Below are positions 1-9,305 of a stretch of DNA of 64,000 bases, piece by piece. The notes below the pieces were generated by a model that worked only from the letters and a program-made list of their open reading frames with translations, made no database searches and had not been told where the DNA came from. Every line of letters starts with the position of its first letter. Position 1 is the first letter of the stretch. Position numbers and translations under genes: made by a program. Source of the DNA: Acinetobacter pittii (GTDB lineage Bacteria; Pseudomonadota; Gammaproteobacteria; Pseudomonadales; Moraxellaceae); contig NZ_CP139249.1 in assembly GCF_034064985.1 (NCBI RefSeq), forward strand, positions 3,224,001 through 3,288,000. The letters run 5' to 3'.

Positions 1-423
1 GCTTTGTAAAGATCGAATCGGTTCTAGCCATTGTTCAGGTTGAATACCTGCAAAATGCTGTAAATGTGACTGCAGTACATTTTGCTTTAAACGGATTTGT
101 TCGTCAGGATGGATATGCTGCATGCTACAGCCACCACAAACACCATAATGAGGGCAAATTGCCTCAATACGATGTACTGAAGGCTCTCCTAACAACTGCA
201 ACATCTCAGCCTCTTCGAGGCGCTTCGCTTGATGGGTAATCCGAGCCTTTACAGTTTCTCCAGGCAATGCATAACGAATAAAAACTTTTTTGCCATGCTT
301 ATCTGCCGGATGATCTGGATGAGAACCATAATGCGCAATTCCTCGCCCCTCATGAGAAAGTGTTTCAACCTGAAAAATATATTCAGGTTGTTGGAGGGTG
401 CGAGATTTGGCTTGTTGTTTCAA
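1..423 (-). CDS. rlmD: 23S rRNA (uracil-5-)-methyltransferase RlmD (RumA), N-terminal part, cut by window edge
   Basis: Only the first 141 codons are in the window; the gene runs off the left edge. RlmD methylates U1939 of 23S rRNA using S-adenosylmethionine. The visible part has an N-terminal TRAM-like RNA-binding region (near residues 12-65, with GRGIAHYG and a [12 protein letters not shown] stretch). After it comes the start of the iron-sulfur cysteine motif, [14 protein letters not shown], which is diagnostic of RumA/RlmD. The frame is closed by TAG four codons upstream and the first usable start is TTG (MKQQAKS...). A TTG start is unusual, but no ATG exists nearby. The gene begins ten bases beyond the stop of the exonuclease gene, so the two are probably co-transcribed. 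Confidence 0.9.
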   Translation of the reverse strand, partial: MKQQAKSRTLQQPEYIFQVETLSHEGRGIAHYGSHPDHPADKHGKKVFIRYALPGETVKARITHQAKRLEEAEMLQLLGEPSVHRIEAICPHYGVCGGCSMQHIHPDEQIRLKQNVLQSHLQHFAGIQPEQWLEPIRSLQS

Positions 424-432
424 AGGATGAAC

Positions 433-1251
433 CTAAAAATCTGAAGAATTAAAATAGTGAGAAGTAAATTCAGTATGTTTTGAAGTACGTTCCCATACTT
501 CAAGAAAATCGGCCTGCTGAGGGATAGTCTGTAAATATTCAATACTCGAACTGATCCAGTGATTATGCTCATCTGCATTTAATTGGCCTTTTAGCACTAG
601 CCAACGCAAATAAATAAACCATGTATTGAGCACATCCCCTTCACAGTAGCTAGTCAATTTTAACCACTGTTGATTACGGACATATTCAGGCACATGATAA
701 CCCGACTCACCACGCTTACCTGGTAAGCCTAAAATACAGGCAATATCATCAAGCTTTTGGAAATTACGACCATTAAACATTGCCATCACATCCATTAAAT
801 CGATGTGGCGATGGTGATAACGGTTTTGGTAATTATTAAAACGTTTTTGGCTATCAATTTCACCTTGATCAAATAGACCCGGTGCAGAAAGCCCATGATA
901 CATTGCGCGAAATAGAATGACAGGTAAATCAAATTGTGAGCCATTCCAACTCACTAAAGTCGGATGGCGTTTGTCAAAAATTGATAAAAACTTCTGTAAA
1001 ATTTCGGCTTCAGAATATTGTTCTCGACTAAAAGAAAATAATCTAAAACCAGACTCATCCACCCATAAGCCAGAGATACAAACGATTTCATGTAAAGGCA
1101 AACGCTGAAAGTCCATACCTGATTCTTGGCGACGGATTTTTGTGAGCGCTTGCTCTACATCGGTCTCAGGTAAATCAAGATGATATAAATGCGCTCCCGC
1201 TTTTAAATCAGTTAAAGTTTCAATATCAAAAACTAAGGTAGGGAAACGCAT
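433..1251 (-). CDS. Predicted 3'-5' exonuclease, DNA polymerase B exo2 / RNase H-like family
   Basis: A 272-residue protein of the DEDD exonuclease superfamily (DNA_pol_B_exo2 type). The expected acidic motifs are visible: FDIET at the N terminus (ExoI), WNGSQFDLPVI around residue 105 (ExoII), and a C-terminal CEGDVLNTW (ExoIII), with HIDLMDVMAMF between. The family is presumed to trim nucleic acid, but its cellular substrate is not established. The ATG at 1251 is preferred over a TTG at 1263 because a GAGAG ribosome-binding site lies directly upstream of the ATG. It follows cysM by about a dozen bases and precedes rlmD closely, giving a cysM-exonuclease-rlmD transcription unit. Confidence 0.85.
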   Translation of the reverse strand: MRFPTLVFDIETLTDLKAGAHLYHLDLPETDVEQALTKIRRQESGMDFQRLPLHEIVCISGLWVDESGFRLFSFSREQYSEAEILQKFLSIFDKRHPTLVSWNGSQFDLPVILFRAMYHGLSAPGLFDQGEIDSQKRFNNYQNRYHHRHIDLMDVMAMFNGRNFQKLDDIACILGLPGKRGESGYHVPEYVRNQQWLKLTSYCEGDVLNTWFIYLRWLVLKGQLNADEHNHWISSSIEYLQTIPQQADFLEVWERTSKHTEFTSHYFNSSDF

Positions 1252-1263
1252 GATTTCTCTCAA

Positions 1264-2187
1264 TTATGAGTTATCGTCCTGTACTGAAAACAGTCCTGTA
1301 GATAAGTAGCGGTCACCACGATCACAGATAATGCAAACAATAACAGCATCCGGATTTTCTTCTGCAATTTTTACTGAAGCCCACACTGCTCCACCAGAAG
1401 ATGTACCTGCACTAATTCCTTCCTGACGCGCTAAACGGCGAGCCGTTTTTTCCGCTTCAATTTGCGGAATATCCATAATTTGATCAACGCGCTTTGGTTC
1501 GAAAATCGTAGGTAAATATTCTTGTGGCCAACGGCGAATGCCAGCAATATTTGAACCTTCAGAAGGCTGTAAACCAATAATTTGAATATCTGGGTTTTGT
1601 TCTTTTAAATACTTAGAAACACCCATAATGGTACCGGTTGTACCCATTGAACTCACAAAATGAGTAATCTTCCCACCTGTTTGCTTCCAAATTTCAGGGC
1701 CAGTGGTGAGGTAATGAGCTTCGACATTATCTGGATTACCAAATTGATTAAGGACCAGACCTAGACCTTCAGCTTGCATTTGCAAAGCCATATCTCGTGC
1801 AGCTTCCATATTCGGTGCTTCAATCAATTCTGCGCCATAAGCACGCATTGCATCCTTACGCTCCTGACTTGAATTCCCCGGCATAATTAATTTCATTTTA
1901 TAGCCACGCATTGCAGCAACCATTGCTAAAGCAATACCCGTGTTTCCACTGGTTGCCTCAATTAAGGTATCTCCTGGCTTAATTTGACCACGTTTTTCTG
2001 CCTGCATAATCATGTTATATGCTGGACGGTCTTTTACAGAACCTGCCGGATTATTACCTTCCAATTTTGCTAAAACCGTTGCCTGCGTGTGACACGCCAA
2101 GCGCTGCAAACGGACTAGAGGTGTGTTACCTACATAGTGATCTAACAAAAATTCGTCGGCTAAAAAATCAGGTTGTGTATTACTCAT
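1264..2187 (-). CDS. cysM: Cysteine synthase B (O-acetylserine sulfhydrylase, PLP-dependent)
   Basis: A 307-residue fold-type II PLP enzyme that makes cysteine from O-acetylserine and sulfide (or S-sulfocysteine from thiosulfate). Visible signatures are GNTPLVRL near the N terminus, the PLP lysine in GSVKDRPA (about residue 50), the substrate loop EATSGNTGIALA, the phosphate-binding GTTGTIMG, and a C-terminal GTSSGGAVWA. The SVKDRPA sequence and the short length favour CysM over CysK. The start at 2187 has AGGTG seven bases upstream; an earlier in-frame start at 2196 has none. It is transcribed divergently from gacS. Confidence 0.93.
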   Translation of the reverse strand: MSNTQPDFLADEFLLDHYVGNTPLVRLQRLACHTQATVLAKLEGNNPAGSVKDRPAYNMIMQAEKRGQIKPGDTLIEATSGNTGIALAMVAAMRGYKMKLIMPGNSSQERKDAMRAYGAELIEAPNMEAARDMALQMQAEGLGLVLNQFGNPDNVEAHYLTTGPEIWKQTGGKITHFVSSMGTTGTIMGVSKYLKEQNPDIQIIGLQPSEGSNIAGIRRWPQEYLPTIFEPKRVDQIMDIPQIEAEKTARRLARQEGISAGTSSGGAVWASVKIAEENPDAVIVCIICDRGDRYLSTGLFSVQDDNS

Positions 2188-2359
2188 GATCAACACCTAT
2201 ATCGAGGTGGGCCTATTGTATGAAAAAATGCTCGGTACTGCACCCATTTCAATATGCTTTTTCATGAAAGCGATTAAAGCTCGGTCATTTATAAAATGCC
2301 GTCTGTTTTAAAATAAAGCGTGATAAGATGCCGTACAGAGAGATAAATCTGATGTAGCC

Positions 2360-5167
2360 ATGTCTAATTTCAATAAAACCTTATCGAAACGCTTACGTCT
2401 GAATCATGCATATGGGCAATTAATTGCTCTGATTTTTGTGCCTATTATGATTTTAACGTGCGTTGGTGCTTTTCTGGTTTTAACTGAAACCTCACATTCA
2501 GTAAAACAACAACAGCTACATCATGCCTCTGCAATTTTAGCTCGCTATAATCAAATCGCGATCGATTTATATAAGCTGGTTGAACTAGAACCCGATGAAT
2601 ATGATCACGCTCAGCACATCATGCAAAGCATGTTTAGTGAAAAAAATTTAAAACGTGCTGCTTTAATTGACAGTAATGGCCAGACCTATTTAAGTATCGG
2701 TTATCGCGACAATCGCTACTGGCCAAACTTCAAACAAAACAATAATTTTTTTGGGCCCATCTCTTATAACCACAACAATATTTATGGACAGCGGATTAGC
2801 GACACACCCGGAAAAGCACCTGTTTGGCTTGTTATTGAAATGGATAATCAGCCATTAGAACTGGCTCGTTACCGTATTCTAATCGCCCTCGTCATTACTG
2901 GATTAATGACCTTACTGTTACTTTTACTTTGCCTGAATTTTTATTCACGTCGCTGGATTGCGCCGATGTATGAAATTCGCATGCAGTTGCAACGTTTAAA
3001 TGCTGACACACTAGACCAGCACATGGTAATTAACAGTACTGGTGAATTACGCTTATTACAGCGAGATATTGCAAATGTTGTTAAACGATTGCACTTTAGC
3101 TTTTTAGAGTTAAAAGAACATACTGAACAAACCGAAGAAGACTTACGTAGAACTTTAGATACTTTAGAAGTTCAAAATATTACCTATCGTCAAGCACGTG
3201 ACCAAGCGATTTCATCGAACCAAGCCAAATCAGTTTTTCTTGCCAATATTAGTCATGAGCTTCGGACCCCTCTAAATAGTATTGATGGCTTTATTCATTT
3301 ATTACTTCGTCAACAAAATCTAAATAACGAACAAAATCTTTACCTGCAAACTATTCGCAAATCATCAGCCCATTTATTGGCATTAATTAATGATGTATTA
3401 GATTTCTCAAAAATTGATGCAGGTAAATTAGAGCTAGAAACAGCACCGTTTGATTTAGAAGAAGCTGTCTTTGATGTCATGGATATGTTGTCTCCACTGG
3501 CTGCCCAAAAGCATATCGCCATGGCTTTTTACTATGCCGACAACATTCCACAACAAGTGATTGGTGATGCTTTACGCTTTAAACAAATTCTGACTAACTT
3601 GATTTCGAATGCGATTAAATTCACTCCAGATGGCGAAATTATTGTTCGTGTTCGTATGGAACATGATGATATCGGGCAATGCCTACTTCATTTTAGTGTT
3701 CAAGACAGTGGTATTGGTTTAAGCGGCACTGACCGTAAAAAATTATTTGAATCATTCTCGCAAGGTGATGCATCCGTTACACGTCAATTTGGCGGTACAG
3801 GTTTAGGTCTTGCGATTTCTAAGCAGCTTGTTCATCTCATGCATGGCCAAATTGGTTTTGAGGATAACCAAGAACGTGCTCCAACAGAAAAAGGCTCGAC
3901 CTTCTGGTTTACCGCACAATTTGTTGTAGATGAAGATTACGAGATTGAACACCCGCACTTTGAACATTTACAAGTGGTGTCTTATCTTGCCCACCCTGCT
4001 ACCGCAAGTGTTTTACGTTACTATCTTGAAAACTATCATGTTCCTCACATCGAGACACAATCGATTCTGGACTTATTTAGTCGCTTAAAACATCTTGATC
4101 AAAAAGATAATACATGGCTCATTGTTGACCACAGCGGCGATACTGAAGCCTTATTAAAAGAAATCCGTAGTCGTTATCAAGGTAATTTGGCAGTTTATGG
4201 CTATCAAATGACGCTTGAGCCAAATATGCTCAATGAATATCGTGCTCGCCCTCTCTATCAACCATTAAGCCGAAGCGGACTCATTCAATTATTAAATGAT
4301 CAACCTATTTTTGAAGAGGAACAACAAGACTTTAATGGGCAGGGTTTACACATTCTGGCAGTCGACGATCACTTACCTAACTTAATTGTGCTAGAAGCCC
4401 TGCTAGGTGAGCTCAACGTTAGAACAACTAAAGCTCTCAGCGGTCAAGAAGCCCTGAACCTTATCCAAGAGCGAATTGATCAAAAACTCAAACCATTTGA
4501 TTTAGTGTTCATGGATATTCAAATGCCTGTTATGTCAGGTATTGATACCACTCGTGCCATTCGTTCACTAGAGTCAACTTTAGATGGTGAAATGCAGCTT
4601 CCAATTATTGCATTAACAGCCCATGCCCTTGCTGATGAAAAGCAAAAACTACTCAAAGTCGGCATGAATGACTATGTCACCAAGCCAATTCAAATGGAAC
4701 AAATTATCCAGATTTTAACGCAGTGGACTAAAAACAACTTTGCAGCAAAAGCGCTAGAGAAAGACCATCATGTCGTTGCAGAAGCTCTAGATCCGCAAAT
4801 TTTAAACTGGCAACAAAGCTTGCAACTTGCAGCAAATAAAGAAGACTTAGCTCAAGACTTACTTAAAATGCTAGTTGATAGTTTCCCAACTGAGCTAGAT
4901 GAAATGCAGCAGCTCATTGAACTTGAAGACTTCCCTCAACTTGAGCATGTTTTACATCGTCTTTATGGCGCTACTCGCTATGTAGGTACTCCAAAGCTCC
5001 AACAAGTAACAGGTGACTTTGAGCAATTTATTTCAACACTACGTAAAGAACGCCGTATAGCAGATGAAGGCTTCATTGAAGAAGTTATGAGACGCTTCGA
5101 CGAGTTAGGACTTGTTGTAAAAGAAGTGGAAAGTGCAGCCCATCAAATCTTGGTAATTCCTGACTAA
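2360..5167 (+). CDS. gacS: Hybrid sensor histidine kinase GacS/BarA type
   Basis: A 935-residue membrane-bound hybrid kinase. Order of parts: membrane segment (about 20-42), periplasmic loop, second membrane segment (about 171-195), HAMP linker (about 196-248), HisKA with SHELRTP (His near 298), HATPase with LISNAIKFTP, DSGIGL and GGTGLGL (about 413-480), a degenerate middle domain, a receiver domain starting at AVDDHLPNL (about 666) with the phospho-Asp in FMDIQMP (about 718), and a C-terminal HPt domain with the phospho-His in LHRLYGATRYVG (about 866). This is the full HAMP-HK-REC-HPt architecture of GacS/BarA, which phosphorylates the response regulator GacA/UvrY. The partner regulator is not in the window. 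Confidence 0.9.
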   Translation: MSNFNKTLSKRLRLNHAYGQLIALIFVPIMILTCVGAFLVLTETSHSVKQQQLHHASAILARYNQIAIDLYKLVELEPDEYDHAQHIMQSMFSEKNLKRAALIDSNGQTYLSIGYRDNRYWPNFKQNNNFFGPISYNHNNIYGQRISDTPGKAPVWLVIEMDNQPLELARYRILIALVITGLMTLLLLLLCLNFYSRRWIAPMYEIRMQLQRLNADTLDQHMVINSTGELRLLQRDIANVVKRLHFSFLELKEHTEQTEEDLRRTLDTLEVQNITYRQARDQAISSNQAKSVFLANISHELRTPLNSIDGFIHLLLRQQNLNNEQNLYLQTIRKSSAHLLALINDVLDFSKIDAGKLELETAPFDLEEAVFDVMDMLSPLAAQKHIAMAFYYADNIPQQVIGDALRFKQILTNLISNAIKFTPDGEIIVRVRMEHDDIGQCLLHFSVQDSGIGLSGTDRKKLFESFSQGDASVTRQFGGTGLGLAISKQLVHLMHGQIGFEDNQERAPTEKGSTFWFTAQFVVDEDYEIEHPHFEHLQVVSYLAHPATASVLRYYLENYHVPHIETQSILDLFSRLKHLDQKDNTWLIVDHSGDTEALLKEIRSRYQGNLAVYGYQMTLEPNMLNEYRARPLYQPLSRSGLIQLLNDQPIFEEEQQDFNGQGLHILAVDDHLPNLIVLEALLGELNVRTTKALSGQEALNLIQERIDQKLKPFDLVFMDIQMPVMSGIDTTRAIRSLESTLDGEMQLPIIALTAHALADEKQKLLKVGMNDYVTKPIQMEQIIQILTQWTKNNFAAKALEKDHHVVAEALDPQILNWQQSLQLAANKEDLAQDLLKMLVDSFPTELDEMQQLIELEDFPQLEHVLHRLYGATRYVGTPKLQQVTGDFEQFISTLRKERRIADEGFIEEVMRRFDELGLVVKEVESAAHQILVIPD

Positions 5168-5261
5168 CATATCTACAAAATAGGCATGACTGGGCTGTCA
5201 TGTTTCCAAATTACAGCCATGCTATGCTCCGCTTATCGATAAAAAAAGAAGCGGAAATCTC

Positions 5262-6050
5262 ATGGCACTCTTACGTATTGAAAAAAATAATGGCATTGCA
5301 ACGGTATATTTAAACCGTCCTGATAAACGCAATGCTATGAGTTTTGCCTTATTAAAAGAACTTGTTTCAACAGCAAAAACCATTAAAAAGGACCGTGATA
5401 TTCGCTGTGTGATTTTGACAGGTGAAGCACAAGTATTTAGTGCCGGAATTGATTTGTCTGACCTTAATAATCCAAAAAACTCTGCTTTTGCTATTTGGGA
5501 GCTTGTTAAACCAGGCCAAAGTCTATTCCAAAAAGCATTCCTGATTTGGCAAAATTTACCTGTACCTGTGATTGCGGCACTTGAAGGATATTGTTTTGGC
5601 GCCGGGATGCAACTTGCCTTAGCAGCCGACATTCGAATTTCCCATCCAGACACTAAAATGTCGATTATGGAAAGTCGTTGGGGCTTAGTTCCGGATATGG
5701 GACTTACTCGCTCATTAAAAGGCTTAATTGGCGTTGACCTTGCAAAAGAACTCACCTTAACCGCTCGCGTTTTCGATGGAAATTATGCAAAAGAAATTGG
5801 TCTTGTAACTCATTTAAGTGACTCTCCACTAGAGAAAGCCAATGAAATTGCAGCTGAAATGTTACAGCGCTCACCAGATGCGCTCACTGCGGCAAAACGT
5901 GTACTCGATGCGATGGAGCACCAACCAGAAAAATCATTACGTTTAGAAAAAATCTGGCAACTTAAATTATTACTTGGTAAAAATAGCAAACTTGCTCGTA
6001 AAAAAGACAAACATCCGGAAGTTAATTTTTTACCACGCCAATATAAATAA
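5262..6050 (+). CDS. Enoyl-CoA hydratase/isomerase (crotonase) family protein
   Basis: A 262-residue crotonase-fold protein. It has the N-terminal LNRPDKRNAMSF signature, the oxyanion-hole segments AFSAGIDLSDL-like (around residues 60-68) and EGYCFGAGMQLALAADIRI (around 107-125), and MESRWGLVPDMG carrying the second catalytic acidic position. Substrate is not predictable from this; the family covers hydratases, isomerases and decarboxylases acting on acyl-CoA thioesters. It is followed after 12 bases by a beta-hydroxyacid dehydrogenase and then a hydroxypyruvate isomerase-like gene, so the three probably form one operon. CGGAAA precedes the start. Confidence 0.88.
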   Translation: MALLRIEKNNGIATVYLNRPDKRNAMSFALLKELVSTAKTIKKDRDIRCVILTGEAQVFSAGIDLSDLNNPKNSAFAIWELVKPGQSLFQKAFLIWQNLPVPVIAALEGYCFGAGMQLALAADIRISHPDTKMSIMESRWGLVPDMGLTRSLKGLIGVDLAKELTLTARVFDGNYAKEIGLVTHLSDSPLEKANEIAAEMLQRSPDALTAAKRVLDAMEHQPEKSLRLEKIWQLKLLLGKNSKLARKKDKHPEVNFLPRQYK

Positions 6051-6062
6051 AGAGCTTAGATT

Positions 6063-6932
6063 ATGAATTTTGATCGCAACACCCCTATTGCTTTTTTAGG
6101 TATAGGATTGATGGGAAGCCGCATGGCAACCCGTCTTATTCAGGCAGGTTTTCAAGTTGCTGTTTGGAACCGAACCTCTTCTGCATGTGAAGAACTGATT
6201 GATATAGGCGCACAGCCTTTAGATCTTATAAATATTGGCGAATATCCTGTTATTTTAACTTGTCTCGCAGATGACAAAGCCGTACAAAGTGTATTTGAGC
6301 AAATTCAGCCCCACTTAAAAGCTAAACAGGTGATTGTTGATTTCTCAAGTTTATCTGTTGCTGCAACAAAAAAACTTGCTCAAGATGCTGCCACGCATGA
6401 GATTACTTGGATTGATTCTCCTGTATCGGGGGGAACAGCTGGAGCAGAACAAGGCACACTTGTCATTTTTGCAGGCGGTGATGCTCAAACAATTACAGAA
6501 TTAACGCCTATTTATAATGTTCTATCTCAACGTGTAACGCGAATGGGAGATACAGGAACTGGTCAAGCCACCAAAATTTGTAATCAACTCATCGTCGCAG
6601 CCAACAGCGCGCTTATTGCAGAAGCTGTCGCGCTTGCAGACCGAGCGGGTGTAGATACAACTTTACTCGCTCCAGCCTTAGCAGGCGGATTTGCAGATTC
6701 AAAACCTTTTCAAATTCTGACGCCACGCATGGCAACTCATACATTTGAGCCTATTCAGTGGAAAGTTCAAACATTATCTAAGGATCTTAACAACGCAGTA
6801 ACATTGGCTAACAATGTTAATTTAGACATCCCCGTTGCACAAAAAGCTCTATTACAGCTACAAACTCACCAAAAAAATGGCTTTGCCGAGAAAGATTTAG
6901 CTACTATGATTCAATTAATAGAGCAAAAATAA
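6063..6932 (+). CDS. NAD(P)-dependent beta-hydroxyacid dehydrogenase (3-hydroxyisobutyrate / tartronate semialdehyde reductase family)
   Basis: A 289-residue protein with an N-terminal Rossmann motif FLGIGLMGSRMATRL, the family signature DSPVSGGTAGAEQGTLVIFAGG (substrate-binding, about residues 118-140), and the catalytic lysine region GQATKICNQL (about 172-181). These are the hallmarks of 3-hydroxyisobutyrate dehydrogenase and tartronate semialdehyde reductase (GarR/GlxR). The downstream hydroxypyruvate isomerase-like gene, 13 bases away, argues for tartronate semialdehyde/glyoxylate metabolism. The upstream crotonase leaves branched-chain catabolism possible, so no gene symbol is given. Confidence 0.85.
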   Translation: MNFDRNTPIAFLGIGLMGSRMATRLIQAGFQVAVWNRTSSACEELIDIGAQPLDLINIGEYPVILTCLADDKAVQSVFEQIQPHLKAKQVIVDFSSLSVAATKKLAQDAATHEITWIDSPVSGGTAGAEQGTLVIFAGGDAQTITELTPIYNVLSQRVTRMGDTGTGQATKICNQLIVAANSALIAEAVALADRAGVDTTLLAPALAGGFADSKPFQILTPRMATHTFEPIQWKVQTLSKDLNNAVTLANNVNLDIPVAQKALLQLQTHQKNGFAEKDLATMIQLIEQK

Positions 6933-6945
6933 ACGGAGTTTGAGT

Positions 6946-7740
6946 ATGGGTCGTCTTGCAGTCAATTTATCCATGATTTTTACCGAAGTTCCTTTAATTG
7001 AACGCTTCGCTCTGGCTCATGCACAGGGCTTTGAATATGTAGAAATTCAATTCCCCTATGAATTGACGATTGACGATATTCAAACTCAACTCGAACGCTA
7101 CAATCTCAGTCTTTGCTTAATTAATGTGCCTGCTGGTGATCTTATGCAAGGCGGGAATGGTTTAGCAGGCATACCCGGTCAAGAAGCCGCTTTTCATGAA
7201 GCTTTAGAATTGGCTATACGCTATGCCACTGCTTTAAACGTTCCTCGTGTTAATATTTTAGCGGGTAAACAACCGCTTGATGCAGACTTGCTTCCTTGTT
7301 TAAAAACATTAGCAGCCAATCTAAAACTTGCCTGCAATTTACTCGGTGAACACGGTATAGAGCCTGTTTTTGAAATGATTAACGGCACTGATATGCCACG
7401 CTTTTTAGTGCAGAACATTGCACAAGCACAGGAGATGCTCGAAGCGGTTAACCACCCTGCTCTCAAAATGCAGTATGACTGCTATCACATGGCGATGATG
7501 GGTGAAGATGTACTTGAAGGTTTACAAGAGAATATTAACTCAATTGGACATATTCAATTTGCTGACTGCCCGGGCCGCCACGAACCCGATACCGCTCAAA
7601 TTCCTTATGAACAAATTTTTTCTTGGTTAAAGCAAAGCTCATATCAAAATTATATTGCAGCAGAATATAAACCTGAAAATGCTTCAAATCAGTCGTTTAC
7701 ATGGAAGAAAAAATACTTTTCTGATGATGTAAATATATAA
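6946..7740 (+). CDS. hyi: Hydroxypyruvate isomerase-like TIM-barrel protein
   Basis: A 264-residue AP-endonuclease-2/xylose-isomerase-fold protein. The conserved metal/substrate residues are recognisable in FEMINGTDMPRFLV, MQYDCYHMAMMGED, HIQFADCPGRHEP and a terminal AAEYKPEN. Hydroxypyruvate isomerase interconverts hydroxypyruvate and tartronate semialdehyde, which matches the reductase directly upstream. The start at ATG 6946 is chosen because GGAG sits about seven bases before it; a TTG two codons earlier is less likely. Confidence 0.85.
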   Translation: MGRLAVNLSMIFTEVPLIERFALAHAQGFEYVEIQFPYELTIDDIQTQLERYNLSLCLINVPAGDLMQGGNGLAGIPGQEAAFHEALELAIRYATALNVPRVNILAGKQPLDADLLPCLKTLAANLKLACNLLGEHGIEPVFEMINGTDMPRFLVQNIAQAQEMLEAVNHPALKMQYDCYHMAMMGEDVLEGLQENINSIGHIQFADCPGRHEPDTAQIPYEQIFSWLKQSSYQNYIAAEYKPENASNQSFTWKKKYFSDDVNI

Positions 7741-7821
7741 ACTGTTACGACTTCTGTTTGAAATTTAGCGCGAAAACCACTATATTAGATAGTGAGTAAT
7801 TGTCAGGAAAATATACCCTAT

Positions 7822-8223
7822 ATGAATTTAGAACCATCGCCCAGCGTGTCTAATTCTCACGATTTCGCAATGAATACCTCAAATAAAGACGTACAAGCTT
7901 GTCTCAAAGTCGTCCACGACGCTTTAGTTGATGTAAAAGCAAAAGATATTCTCCAGTTAGATGTTAGCTCAATTAGCAATGTCGCTGATGCTATTGTAAT
8001 TGCAAGTGGTACTTCTACTCGCCATGTCAAAGCACTTGCTGACAATGTTGCAGAAGAAGCTCGAAAAGCCGGTTTCCGCCCGATTGGTGTTGAAGGTGAA
8101 CGAGATGCAGAATGGATCTTAATTGATCTCGGCTTTGTTGTAGTACATGTGATGCTACCAACAGCTCGTAAATTCTATGATTTAGAAAGCTTATGGCGTA
8201 CCACTCCGGAGTCGGTTGCTTAA
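7822..8223 (+). CDS. rsfS: Ribosomal silencing factor RsfS
   Basis: A 133-residue protein of the RsfS/Iojap family, which binds ribosomal protein L14 on the 50S subunit and blocks subunit joining when nutrients run out. Signature sequences are DILQLDVSSISNVADAIVIASGTSTRH, then GVEGERDAEWILIDLGFVVVHVM and YDLESLW near the end. The start is uncertain: ATG 7822 is used here. A GTG at 7792 and an ATG at 7870 are also in frame, and the conserved domain begins only after the third. A strong terminator follows. Confidence 0.9.
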   Translation: MNLEPSPSVSNSHDFAMNTSNKDVQACLKVVHDALVDVKAKDILQLDVSSISNVADAIVIASGTSTRHVKALADNVAEEARKAGFRPIGVEGERDAEWILIDLGFVVVHVMLPTARKFYDLESLWRTTPESVA

Positions 8224-8235
8224 AATTTTGCTTTT

Positions 8236-8270
8236 AAAAAAAGCGGCTCTTTTGAGCCGCTTTTTTGTTT
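8236..8270 (+). terminator. Rho-independent terminator after rsfS
   Basis: The inverted repeat AAAGCGGCTC / GAGCCGCTTT with a TTTT loop is followed by a run of T. It lies 13 bases after the rsfS stop codon. Confidence 0.9.
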
Positions 8271-8429
8271 CTCTAATAACAATTTAGCCCCTTTTAAATA
8301 TCATCTACTATCTCTAAGAAACCAATTATCACTTACAACCAAAAATTGACATGACAAATTGTCAGAATTCCAGCACTATACCAATTCTTATAGTCTCATC
8401 AATAAATAGCATAACTGGAGCACTAAAAA

Positions 8430-9251
8430 GTGAAGATACTCATTACAGGCGCCAACACAGGGATTGGTTTTGCCACAGCAGAACAACTTGTTAAACAAGG
8501 ACAACATGTGATTTTGGCTTGTCGAAATCCACACAAAGCGCAAGAGGCACAAAACAAACTAAGCTCACTTAACCAAGGACAAGTCGATGTCGTTTCTCTC
8601 GACTTAAACAGTCTTGAGTTAACCAAAAAAGCAGCAGATGAAATTGCAGATAAATATGGCAACCTTGACGTACTCATTAATAATGCAGGCTTATTTTCCA
8701 AAACAAAGCAACTAACCACAGAGGGTTTTGAGCAACAATTTGGGGTTAATTATTTGGGCCATTTTTTACTCACTCAAAAATTAATTCCAGTTTTACAACA
8801 GTCCTCTAAAGCACGAATTATTCATCTAGCTTCGATTGCTCATTGGGTTGGCTCAATTAAACCCAATAAATTTCGTGCAGAAGGTTTTTACAATCCCCTG
8901 TTCTATTACGGACAATCAAAACTTGCAAATTTACTATTTAGCAATGCATTAGCAGAGCAATTAACTGGAAGCTCAATTACCAATAATGCATTGCACCCTG
9001 GCGGTGTTGCTTCTGATATTTATCGTGAATTACCAAAACCTGTCTATGCGGCAATGAAATTAGGCTTAGTCCCAACCTCAGTTCCAGCAAAGCTCATTAC
9101 AGAAATGGCAACTTCTGAAGCATGGCAAAACCGCAACGGCGAATATGTCAGTGCACATATGCCAGACTGGAAATCATCACATGCTAAAAACCAGCAACTA
9201 GCACGCGACCTCTATCAACAGTCGATGGATCTTGTAGAAAAATTTCTTTAA
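8430..9251 (+). CDS. Short-chain dehydrogenase/reductase, retinol dehydrogenase-like
   Basis: A 273-residue classical-type SDR. It shows the NAD(P)-binding TGANTGIG motif at the N terminus, LACRNP (Arg suggesting NADP preference), LINNAG (about residue 87), and the active-site Ser plus YGQSK (Tyr and Lys about 160-164). The ASIAH and HPGGV motifs resemble the eukaryotic-type retinol dehydrogenase branch. The natural substrate is unknown. The start is GTG at 8430 with GGAG nine bases upstream. A monocistronic unit, bounded by terminators on both sides. Confidence 0.87.
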   Translation: MKILITGANTGIGFATAEQLVKQGQHVILACRNPHKAQEAQNKLSSLNQGQVDVVSLDLNSLELTKKAADEIADKYGNLDVLINNAGLFSKTKQLTTEGFEQQFGVNYLGHFLLTQKLIPVLQQSSKARIIHLASIAHWVGSIKPNKFRAEGFYNPLFYYGQSKLANLLFSNALAEQLTGSSITNNALHPGGVASDIYRELPKPVYAAMKLGLVPTSVPAKLITEMATSEAWQNRNGEYVSAHMPDWKSSHAKNQQLARDLYQQSMDLVEKFL

Positions 9252-9265
9252 AAATAGAGGTAAAT

Positions 9266-9294
9266 AAAAAACCACCCGAAGGTGGTTTTTTTAT
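9266..9294. terminator. Bidirectional terminator between the SDR gene and pntB
   Basis: ACCACC-CGAA-GGTGGT hairpin flanked by A and T runs on both sides, located between two convergent genes, so it can serve both. Confidence 0.85.
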
Positions 9295-9305
9295 TTCAAA
9301 GCAAA